NCBI GenBank assembly: GCA_031292555.1
Contig: JARLGV010000122.1
Location: 1-38,436, forward strand
DNA length: 38,436 nucleotides
Source: Fimbriimonas sp.
GTDB lineage: Bacteria; Armatimonadota; Fimbriimonadia; Fimbriimonadales; Fimbriimonadaceae
Direction: 5' to 3'
Shown here piece after piece: positions 15,692 through 23,929 of this stretch. Made by a program: the position numbers and the translations under genes. The notes under the pieces are model-generated. The model did no database searches, was not told where the DNA came from, and saw only the letters and a list, made by a program, of their open reading frames with translations. How positions within the stretch are numbered: position 1 is the stretch's first letter; every line of letters begins with the position of its first letter.

Positions 15692-18600
15692 CTATGGACT
15701 GATTGTGATTGCGTTGATCGGTTTGTATGCGGCGAGGTTCGTTTTGGTCGAGGCTTTGATCGCGCCGGCGAAACCGACGTTAGCGACGGGGACGAACTGG
15801 GTGGCGGCTACCCAGGCGGCGTCGCCGCTGATCTCGGCGGCGAACTGGTTGTTCGTCACATGGGCGGCAAAGGCGAATAGTCCGCTCGTGCCGACACGGA
15901 AATCGTTGCCCGATGCGTGGATTGCCTGCGGCCACGCCACTGAGTCCTTGGGCTTTGGTGGCGTATTCATCCAGTCGAACAAGGACTGACCAAAGACGAT
16001 CGCGTCGAATGAGTTGTTGGTGAGGCGCGTCACGCGGCCGTTGCCGGCGATACTGATCTCAAGTTTCTTGAGCGTGGCATCGAAGAACTTTCCAAGGAGG
16101 TCGGAGTTCATCGAAATCGGCTGACCAGAGAACGAGACCAAGCTGCTGAAATCGTTGGACTCGACCCAGCAATCCGCATTGGGATCGAGGATGACTCCGA
16201 CGCCCGAAATGGCCCGCACGAGTTTGAAGGCGCTGCTAACCTCAGTCACGAATCGCTTCGTCAGCTCGGGCAGGTCCGCCTGCTTCGCGCCAAGCATAAA
16301 ACCGACTGCCTCTTGCCAGAGACCGATCGGCGCCTGATAGTCACTGTCCTTCAGGCCCGGCTGGGCAAGAACCTTGCTTAGCAGACTCTTGGTATTGTCA
16401 AGATCGGCGCCGGCCAGACCGACGAACGGGGCCAACCTCTTGGCAAGCAGATCAGAGGTTTCGGTGACGACCTCGGGCGCCCACAGCAGGGCGAAATTTG
16501 GGTTGATCTGGGCAAGCTGAGCAAGGAAGCTGGTCCAGGCGGAGCGCCTGGCATCGAACGCCGAATCCGAAATCCGAATGCTCTGAAGGTTCTGGGCTAG
16601 AACGAGGGGCACCTTCTGCTTGAGAACCGCCCGCTCGATTTGACAGTGATCGATCTCGAACTGCTGCAGTCCAACGACTTCGACCCTCGATATGTCGTCC
16701 TGGAACTGAATGTGCAGATTGCGAAGCGTGAATCCTCCGAACTGGCGAACCGTGATTCCGCCGCCTTTGACTTGAAGGTTCGTCAAAGGTCCGCCGCCGT
16801 GGATCTCCAGATTCATGTTGGGTTTGCTACCCAGGTCGAGTTGTTTGGACAGTGAGTACGGCTTTGGGCTAGGGAGCAGGCATAGGGTTACGCTGAGGTA
16901 GTTCTTCGGCAACACCGCTGCAACGGCAGTTGGCAAGTCGGGGAATTGCCCGCCCTGTCCCACCGTGAACTCGCAGCCGCCGTGGCCCAGGTTGTTGCAG
17001 AGGGTATCCAAGGCCTGTTGCACGGTTGTCGCGGCGTTGAGCACCGTGCAGTGCGGGGTGAATGCGATGTCCTTTGCCGCCAAGCTTTGGTAGTCGAAGT
17101 AGATCGTCTCGGTGGTGGCAAACCCGTCGGAAGCAAAGGTTGCCTGCACGCGTTGTGGTTGCGCAACGCCAAACGTAGGTTTCCACTGACAGGCGGCCAC
17201 GCCATTCGCGTCGGTCTGGACATTGAGCGTCGTAACGTATGCTGTGCTGCCTTCGGGCGCGATTTCGGCCAAAGTGCCCGGACTGTAGGGTGGAACGCCG
17301 TTCACCACCGCGAAGGTTACGGTCGCGTTGGGTACGGGACCGCATAGGCTCGCGACACGAACGCGCAGCGACTCGGGGAGTGGCAGAAAGGCGTTTGCGA
17401 CCGCGGGATCGTGGTAGGCAACCTGGGTGTCTCCGCCAAGGAGTTGCATGCGGCGGATGCTTGCCAAGCGGTCGATGGCCATCTGGACCGTCGTCTTGCC
17501 TTGCAGCGTGTTGCATCCGGCTAACGGGTCGTAGGAGACCATCGACGCCTTGCTTTCGTTGAGGTTGAAGATGATCGGAGTCTCGACCGGGTTCCCGCCG
17601 GAGCCCAGTAGTTCGGCTTTGATCGCCACATGCTCAGAGTTGATCTGAGTGACGCGCACCCTCGACATCCCGTCAGCACCGGTTAGGTCGGTGAGTGTTG
17701 ATCCAGTCGTCAGGTTCTGAACTGCGGGCAGGCTGATGGCGATGCTCCCCTGAACAACCGTCCATCGGATCTTTGCCTTCAAAACGGGCACGGGGCCGTT
17801 GACGACTCCGACGACGAGGTCGCCGGTGATCGGGAATCCGGGCATCGCCTCCTGTCCATCGCCGCTCACGTATACGAATCGCTCGAGTTCGGTCAGCGGG
17901 TAGAAGATGTTTCGACAGTCTGAAAGCATCGTCCACTTCGAGGCGCTCAAGCTGTAGAGTCCAAGGACGGCCGAACTCACTTTGGTGCCAAACGGAGGAA
18001 GCTGCTTCGCCACCGCGCCGTTCATGGGCCAAATCACATTGCCGGAAATGGCACGCGCCGGAACAATCCAGTAATCGCCCTTGACGAGGGTCCCCGCGCC
18101 GAACGTAATGGTCAAGCCTTTGTCGTCGATCGGAATCGCCGTTCCCATGGCGACGGCGGTGATATATCCGTGCCAGCCCCGCAAGAAGTTCCCCTGAACC
18201 GCCTTTCCGCCGAGGTCGGCCCAGTTGGTTACCTCGACCTCTTGCTCGTCGGTCGAGGTAACCACTGTCGCCAAGGCGCCGCTGGTGGCGTCGTGGAGGT
18301 CTTGTTGGCTCAGGGCCTCGACGAACATCGCCGACTGAAACCCGGTCTTCGAATCGTGTCCCGGCTGCAACACCTGCACCAGTTTCTGAACCGAGTCCAC
18401 CGTTCCGATCTGTGAGAGAAGCGAGCCGTTCTCACGTGACCATTTTATGCTCAGGCCCCCAGCGTCGGCTGTTCCGTTGTGAACCTCGATTCGATAGAGT
18501 TGGTTTTCCAGGCCCTGATATCCGCCGATGTTCGGGGTCTCGCATGGGTCGGAAGCGGCCGTAACAGTGGGTGCGAAAGCCGACATCGTGCCGAAGCTGC

Positions 18601-19144
18601 TGCGTGGCTGATATCCGGGGGTGCTGTCGCAATCGGTCGCTCCCGCGTCGGCGACGAGCTTGACGCGCCACTCAAAGCGCGTTCTGCCGGATGTATCGGG
18701 GCCACGTAGGGCTTCCTCAACGATGTCGGAGTCTTCGGTGGGCGACACATAGCGTTCGTAGGCCTCCAGCACCGCCCAGTAGTTGCCGGCAACCGTCGGT
18801 TGCGTCACATTCTGCTGCGACAGCAGGGGCAACGATCCGTCCGAGTTGGGGAAGAGCTCCACCATCTTGCCGTCGACGTAGTAACGCCCGGTGGTGAGCG
18901 AAAGCTGTGCCCACGGCGTAGCACCGGCGGGTGACCCATCGGGCTTTGCAATGAGGAAGGCAGCGTCATGCGCTGGCGTGCCACTTTGCCCGATGACGTC
19001 TATTCGTTCAGTCTCGTCGAAATAGGCGGCAATCGCCGAAGCTTCATTGAGGTCAGCGTCAGTCATGACCCTGCCCTGTTGGTGCATTACCTTGGCAAAG
19101 CGCTTCTTCGAATCAAATCTCAGGGTCGAAAAGTCACCGTTCAT
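15692..19144 (-). CDS. DUF6519 eCIS protein with parallel beta-helix region
   Basis: From ATG 19144 the product has 1150 residues; the frame is open to 19180, but the MNGDFSTLRFDSKKRFAKV start is the typical DUF6519 N-terminus and TGAGA lies upstream. Residues 1-150 carry the family pattern (QGRVMTDADLNEA, then a TTGRYYVDGKMVEL strand). A Big-1-like Ig domain is near 620-690. Two copies of a C-x-xL-xx-TTVQ-x-A-xD-xL motif occur (about 555 and 705), as in other DUF6519 proteins. From about 740 to 860 short strands suggest a beta-helix. It sits directly after the gp7/tail-I-like gene, where PVC/Afp loci encode tail fibre components (Pvc13). It is likely a distal baseplate or fibre-like protein contacting the target; this is inference. 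Confidence 0.8.
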   Translation of the reverse strand: MNGDFSTLRFDSKKRFAKVMHQQGRVMTDADLNEASAIAAYFDETERIDVIGQSGTPAHDAAFLIAKPDGSPAGATPWAQLSLTTGRYYVDGKMVELFPNSDGSLPLLSQQNVTQPTVAGNYWAVLEAYERYVSPTEDSDIVEEALRGPDTSGRTRFEWRVKLVADAGATDCDSTPGYQPRSSFGTMSAFAPTVTAASDPCETPNIGGYQGLENQLYRIEVHNGTADAGGLSIKWSRENGSLLSQIGTVDSVQKLVQVLQPGHDSKTGFQSAMFVEALSQQDLHDATSGALATVVTSTDEQEVEVTNWADLGGKAVQGNFLRGWHGYITAVAMGTAIPIDDKGLTITFGAGTLVKGDYWIVPARAISGNVIWPMNGAVAKQLPPFGTKVSSAVLGLYSLSASKWTMLSDCRNIFYPLTELERFVYVSGDGQEAMPGFPITGDLVVGVVNGPVPVLKAKIRWTVVQGSIAISLPAVQNLTTGSTLTDLTGADGMSRVRVTQINSEHVAIKAELLGSGGNPVETPIIFNLNESKASMVSYDPLAGCNTLQGKTTVQMAIDRLASIRRMQLLGGDTQVAYHDPAVANAFLPLPESLRVRVASLCGPVPNATVTFAVVNGVPPYSPGTLAEIAPEGSTAYVTTLNVQTDANGVAACQWKPTFGVAQPQRVQATFASDGFATTETIYFDYQSLAAKDIAFTPHCTVLNAATTVQQALDTLCNNLGHGGCEFTVGQGGQFPDLPTAVAAVLPKNYLSVTLCLLPSPKPYSLSKQLDLGSKPNMNLEIHGGGPLTNLQVKGGGITVRQFGGFTLRNLHIQFQDDISRVEVVGLQQFEIDHCQIERAVLKQKVPLVLAQNLQSIRISDSAFDARRSAWTSFLAQLAQINPNFALLWAPEVVTETSDLLAKRLAPFVGLAGADLDNTKSLLSKVLAQPGLKDSDYQAPIGLWQEAVGFMLGAKQADLPELTKRFVTEVSSAFKLVRAISGVGVILDPNADCWVESNDFSSLVSFSGQPISMNSDLLGKFFDATLKKLEISIAGNGRVTRLTNNSFDAIVFGQSLFDWMNTPPKPKDSVAWPQAIHASGNDFRVGTSGLFAFAAHVTNNQFAAEISGDAAWVAATQFVPVANVGFAGAIKASTKTNLAAYKPINAITISP

Positions 19145-19151
19145 AGTTGTC

Positions 19152-21170
19152 TCACGTGCGTTTGATGAGTCCCACTTCAAGTCCGAACCGCAGATATTCG
19201 TCCATGGCGTTGAGGAAATTCGATATGCGTTCCTGCTCGTTTAGGAAGTTCCAAACCCCCATCTCTCCCTCGTTCTCGGCTCCCTTGGCCACTGCCGCCG
19301 GGCAGCCTTTGCCAAGTTGCGCATAGGCGACGGCATCGGGATCCTTCGACTCCAGTCGGGGGTAAGTGGCAAGGGTTGCGGCAGTGCTCAGCTGGGTGGC
19401 CGGCCAACTCGGGTTCTTCGCCTTCAACGAATCGACTTCCAGGTTTGGCTGGCAATAGAATCTGCGGGGGGCCCGAGAGGCAAGCGGAAGCCAGCTAAAC
19501 CGCACGCATCCTGTCTGAATCCGGTCCGCATTCACCAAGCCGATGACGATCGACTCGGAGCATAGATCGACTTCCTTGACCCTTACCTCGCCGAACACCG
19601 TGCATCGGTTGAGGGTCAAAGCGGGGCCGCTGCCCCCCAGGCGATCCGAGATCGATATGCCGTTCAGGCGATGGATGACTGAGTTGGAGAACGATGCCCC
19701 CACGATGGCGCTGTCGAGGTGGCATGCGCCCAACTTGCATCGCTGAACGTCGATCTCAAGGTCCTCGGAGTCGTCGGCGGTCACGATGCTTGGGCTGCCT
19801 GTAACGACAAGCGTCACATCGTGAATGGCGAGCGACTTCAGGGGTTTGGCGGTCTGGACATGACCCTTGATCCAGAGCCCCCTCACGGTTACGGAAGCCG
19901 GGCAACTTCCCGCGTTCGTCTGGATGTTGCCGATGAGCGCAGGCCGCTGGTTCGCGCCGGCCTCCAAAACAATGTTGGTATTCGTGCCGCTCAGCACGAT
20001 GGTTCCCGTCAGCGTATCGCTCGTATCGAGGGTGAGGCGAAGGTTGGGGTAGCTCAGGGAGTCCCAGTTTAGAAATGCCTGCTGAATCTCCGCGATCGAA
20101 GTTACTGAGAAGACCTCTTCGAGGGGCGTCGATAGGTCGACGTCCGAACTCGCATAGCCCCCGCCGATTTTCCCCGGCGTTCCAAAGTGATAAGAGACCT
20201 TAACTGTGTTGACTACGCCGGTTTGAGTTGCGATAAGCCCGAGCTTTGGATCTACAGCAACCAGGATCGGGTCGCCCGGATTCACCGGAGGGGGAGGGGC
20301 GCGGAAGACGGAGAGATCGGCAACGTAGATGTTCGTTGGGTCGACCGAAGTTGGCGAGCCATTTAGGTAGATCTCGAAGACCGGGTTGTTGCCGAAATAG
20401 ACGCCGTCCAGTTCTGGGACTCCGGCACGTATCGCCCGCAGTTCGTTGTCCATTATCCGCGCCGAAAGAGGCTCGACGACATCCTTTTCCGTTGTGGGCT
20501 CGAACGAGTCTAGAGGCGGCATCTGAGGGCTGTAGATCGGTATCGTGCGTCCAAACGGGTCGAAGGTGAACTGGTTGGGGGCCAGCTTGAATGCGTTGCC
20601 ACGCTCGACCGCATGACTTTCGACTCGCCAAACCGAGACCCCGATGTTGGGCTGGTTGAAATAGGCTTGGCCGGTCTCGATCAGACCAACTTCGGCCAGA
20701 TGCATCGACTGGTCGAAGGCGGTGTCGACTTCCCTGCATATGTCGGCGGAACGGATCTCCATCGTTGCCAGCCGGTCGAGGCGCAGGTGGTTCATGTGCT
20801 GGGTATGAGCTAGGAGGAACTCAAATTCCTGGACCTTGGCGGGGTGGGCGAAGAGGTCGCGAGCAATCTCCTCAATGACGAGGGCAGTTCCTTTACGGCG
20901 GCGGTATCCGATCGTATTGGCGACATAGGCCCGAAGGCTGACGCTGCCATCGGCTCGAACACCCTTGATCCCGAGCAGATCGGCGATGTAGGGAACGACC
21001 CACTCGTCGCAAGTCTCGATGAACCAGTCGCCGTATAATCTGCCAATGTCCTGACTTACGACGTTGTATTCCGACTCAAGAACCTGCAAGAGGGCCCGAA
21101 GCGGCTCGTTCTTCTGGTAGTCCAGGGTTCGGTAGATCTCGGGAAGGAGGCTATACAGGCGTTCGGTCAC
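19152..21170 (-). CDS. eCIS baseplate wedge protein, phage tail protein I/gp7-like (Pvc12-like)
   Basis: The 672-residue product opens with the tail protein I signature MTERLYSLLPEIYRTLD, followed by LLQVLESEYNVVSQDIGRLY and DEWVVPYIADLLGI (to about residue 80), then VANTIGYRRRKGTALVIEEIARDL. This N-terminal helical module is shared with P2 gpI and Pvc12/Afp12. The middle and C-terminal parts are beta-rich, with a run of short strands (about 385-560) that looks like a beta-helix, making it longer than phage gpI. It starts with GTG overlapping the upstream stop codon (GTGA). It should bridge the wedge proteins to the fibre layer. Confidence 0.85.
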   Translation of the reverse strand: MTERLYSLLPEIYRTLDYQKNEPLRALLQVLESEYNVVSQDIGRLYGDWFIETCDEWVVPYIADLLGIKGVRADGSVSLRAYVANTIGYRRRKGTALVIEEIARDLFAHPAKVQEFEFLLAHTQHMNHLRLDRLATMEIRSADICREVDTAFDQSMHLAEVGLIETGQAYFNQPNIGVSVWRVESHAVERGNAFKLAPNQFTFDPFGRTIPIYSPQMPPLDSFEPTTEKDVVEPLSARIMDNELRAIRAGVPELDGVYFGNNPVFEIYLNGSPTSVDPTNIYVADLSVFRAPPPPVNPGDPILVAVDPKLGLIATQTGVVNTVKVSYHFGTPGKIGGGYASSDVDLSTPLEEVFSVTSIAEIQQAFLNWDSLSYPNLRLTLDTSDTLTGTIVLSGTNTNIVLEAGANQRPALIGNIQTNAGSCPASVTVRGLWIKGHVQTAKPLKSLAIHDVTLVVTGSPSIVTADDSEDLEIDVQRCKLGACHLDSAIVGASFSNSVIHRLNGISISDRLGGSGPALTLNRCTVFGEVRVKEVDLCSESIVIGLVNADRIQTGCVRFSWLPLASRAPRRFYCQPNLEVDSLKAKNPSWPATQLSTAATLATYPRLESKDPDAVAYAQLGKGCPAAVAKGAENEGEMGVWNFLNEQERISNFLNAMDEYLRFGLEVGLIKRT

Positions 21171-23929
21171 GGTTTGACCTCCGTCATTTTTAGGCCGAAT
21201 GGGTTGATGGTCAGGAGCTCAGCCATCTGCGAACCCGCCGACGTCCAGTCGGCGTTCTTGGCTTCAAGAAGCGTTGGAGCAATGGCGGCGCCCCCGGTCG
21301 TTCGTTTGAGGATGTTGATATCCACCATTGTCACTCCGGCAATTCTCTGGATTGTCGAAGTGACCTCCGCCAGACTTACCGACTGACCGAATCCACGTTG
21401 CTTGAAGCTGTAGTCGCCTATCAGAGCGGCCTCAACGGCGGCGATCACGTCCTTCGCCACATAGGCGGGGTCGATTTGGATATCCGCGTCGACATCGAAT
21501 TGGACGGGAGAATAGGTCAGGATCTCGACTCTGATCGAGGGCTCGATGGCGAGTTTGATCCCGGACTGGAGGCTCTTGAACGCGTCGGAGGTGAGGTCGA
21601 ATGGGAGCCCTTCGGACGATCCAACGGTCAGGAGCAACAGCTGGAATTGCTTGCTGTTTATCTCGGTCGCCGAGGCCTTCCCAACTCCGGCAAAGGCTCC
21701 GGCAAAGTCCTCGAGGTCCTTCCGCGATACGATCCTCTGCATCGTCAAAACGGTGGTTGGAGCGTTGACTCTGGCTTCGTCCCTTGTCGCGGGGTCGACG
21801 CCGCCCGCTGTGTCGGCCGGATTGACGATCGATCGTATTCCGAGCGGTTTGCGCTTTGGTAGCGTCAAAGTCGTTGCCGGAACCAATCCGGCGACCCCGA
21901 TTCCTTGTCGATACCTTGCGACGACGTTGTACGTGGCGGTTGGGAGGCGAGACCCGCGCTTTCCGTCGCCGAATTTGATGGAGACAACGCCATCGTCTCC
22001 GATGCGGACACAATAGACTTTGTCGGTCGGGCCCGACTGATACAGGGAGGGAACTTGCGTCCACAGGACCCCGTTCACCCTGACCTCAAGACTCGATGTC
22101 GATCCGCTTGGGTCGGACGACGATACATAGGTGAGAGGATTCTTCTTCAGCGTGAAAGTCTGGTGGATGCTGGATGCATCGCCGCTTCCAAGAATCTCGT
22201 CCGGCACCGATGCGCCGTGATTAGCACGAACCATGTTGGCGCAGATCTGCATGGAACTGCGAACATAGCCGTTGATAAGAGGGTCTTCGAACACGATCGT
22301 CGTGAGCCCCAGGTGATGGGTGACCTTCTTGACGGATGCGAGTTCCGTCTTGGTGAACCCAGGATGGTTGGCCGATTCGCCGGAGATGGCAAGGACGCTG
22401 CCGACGGCGAGGCCGGTCACCATGGAGTTGAGGGTCAACGTCGTGTCGCCAACTTCCGTGGGCGTGGTGACTGGACTGGCAGCGAGTTGAAGCGGAATGG
22501 CGCCGGCCAGTATGGTGGTGTCTCGCAACAGAAAGACGGACAAATCTTTGGCCGGCCCCTTGTCATACTTGTCGACCTTGACTCCGGACGACTTTCCGCT
22601 GATCATGTACTCCGCGACGGAGTCCTCGCTTAGCCAGGAAATCTGGTATGCCAACGGCGAATCGGCTTCCTTTTGAATCAGCAATGGGTCTCCGACTCGA
22701 AGGTCCGGGATCGATCGCTCAAGCTGGAAGTCGGCGCCGCTTGGCCATGCCCCTTCAAACTTCACGGTGATCGGGCAGGTCGAATAGTCCTTGTCAAATC
22801 TTGGCGATACTCTATTCCCGTTTTCGTCAACCGGGTTACCTGATGAGTCTCTTGCCACAACTCGGAGATTCGACGGCAGCGTTTCGTACGGCGGAGCGTT
22901 GTGCCCGAAGTTGCTCGTTCGGTACTTGAACATGTAAACGCCGACCGGCAAATGGCCCTTGGTCGATGGAATCGCTCCGGGATCGGGCGTCAACAGTGCC
23001 TGTAACGATGCCGCGGCAACTGTTTCCACTTCTTGATAGTCCACCGACTGTTCCGTCAATGTCGCCTGGAGCACCGACTCTTCAATCTGGTCGAAGAGGT
23101 TGTGATACTTGTAGCTGGGGGCGAACGCCGCGCCGGTGATCGGGCTGGGGTTGAAGTGCTTGGGATGCTTGACGGGATTGAGCTGCAGCGTGGTCGTGTT
23201 GCTTGTCGCGGAGAAAGTGTTCTCGAGAACCTCCCTTACTTCAAGATCATTGTTGCCTTCCGGCTGAATCAGCACGAAGTCTCCGCGGTTGACCTGAGGT
23301 ACGGCGCCTTGGATCAGGACGAACGGTAGCTCCGGGGCGAGTGTTTGCCGCTTCGACAACTGAGGCAAGATGCGGTTCCAACTCAGACGTACATAGGTGT
23401 CCTGCTCGACTTCGAAGGTCTGGGGAGCCTCTTCTTTCTGCGGGACGCTCTGAACGGCTGATCCTTTGGGAACAAGAACCTGGCGTGGAGAAAGCGGCCC
23501 ATCGTCCACAAAGTAGGATAGATAGCCTGAAGCGGAAATTCCTGGGGCAAGCTCGTATCCAATCTCGCGAGCAAGTTCGAGCACCGAACGCCTCTCAGTT
23601 GCGGTACGAAGGTATCCCTCGTTGATGATCCGCTCTTGGTAGAAAGAGAGGACGTCGCAAACGATCGCCCACGAATCGATCACCGCAATGGTGAGGTCGT
23701 TGGTATCGCGAGTCGTCAAGCCCGCAAGGGGAGGCGCCCCGGTGACGATGCCGCCGGCCGGATCGTTGATGTCGGTGGATTCGAATGCGGTTTTAGAGAT
23801 CAGCTTGAACATGCGATCCCTCGACTTCCCATAGGTCGACACTCGGTAGGACAGAGTCGATAGTCCGGGGGCGTTAAGTAGCCCGTTGCAGGTGCAGTTT
23901 TGACTTAGGCAGGCACAGTTCTTGCTCAT
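21167..23929 (-). CDS. eCIS putative baseplate assembly protein 2 (gp6/Pvc11-like)
   Basis: The 920-residue product belongs to the eCIS putative baseplate assembly protein family related to phage gp6/gpJ. Seen features are the segment AIVCDVLSFYQERIINEGYLRTATERRSVLELAREIGYELAPG (residues of about 88-131), long beta domains, and a C-terminal J-like module with ASLQALL/TRDEARVNAPTTVLTMQRIVSRKDLEDFA (about 720-755) and SLAEVTSTIQRIAGVTMVDI near 875. The extreme N-terminus is cysteine-rich (C5, C7, C12, C14). It overlaps both neighbours by four bases (ATGA and GTGA). It is longer than, and only distantly related to, the preceding gp6-like protein. Together they probably form the wedge ring of the baseplate. 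Confidence 0.85.
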   Translation of the reverse strand: MSKNCACLSQNCTCNGLLNAPGLSTLSYRVSTYGKSRDRMFKLISKTAFESTDINDPAGGIVTGAPPLAGLTTRDTNDLTIAVIDSWAIVCDVLSFYQERIINEGYLRTATERRSVLELAREIGYELAPGISASGYLSYFVDDGPLSPRQVLVPKGSAVQSVPQKEEAPQTFEVEQDTYVRLSWNRILPQLSKRQTLAPELPFVLIQGAVPQVNRGDFVLIQPEGNNDLEVREVLENTFSATSNTTTLQLNPVKHPKHFNPSPITGAAFAPSYKYHNLFDQIEESVLQATLTEQSVDYQEVETVAAASLQALLTPDPGAIPSTKGHLPVGVYMFKYRTSNFGHNAPPYETLPSNLRVVARDSSGNPVDENGNRVSPRFDKDYSTCPITVKFEGAWPSGADFQLERSIPDLRVGDPLLIQKEADSPLAYQISWLSEDSVAEYMISGKSSGVKVDKYDKGPAKDLSVFLLRDTTILAGAIPLQLAASPVTTPTEVGDTTLTLNSMVTGLAVGSVLAISGESANHPGFTKTELASVKKVTHHLGLTTIVFEDPLINGYVRSSMQICANMVRANHGASVPDEILGSGDASSIHQTFTLKKNPLTYVSSSDPSGSTSSLEVRVNGVLWTQVPSLYQSGPTDKVYCVRIGDDGVVSIKFGDGKRGSRLPTATYNVVARYRQGIGVAGLVPATTLTLPKRKPLGIRSIVNPADTAGGVDPATRDEARVNAPTTVLTMQRIVSRKDLEDFAGAFAGVGKASATEINSKQFQLLLLTVGSSEGLPFDLTSDAFKSLQSGIKLAIEPSIRVEILTYSPVQFDVDADIQIDPAYVAKDVIAAVEAALIGDYSFKQRGFGQSVSLAEVTSTIQRIAGVTMVDINILKRTTGGAAIAPTLLEAKNADWTSAGSQMAELLTINPFGLKMTEVKP

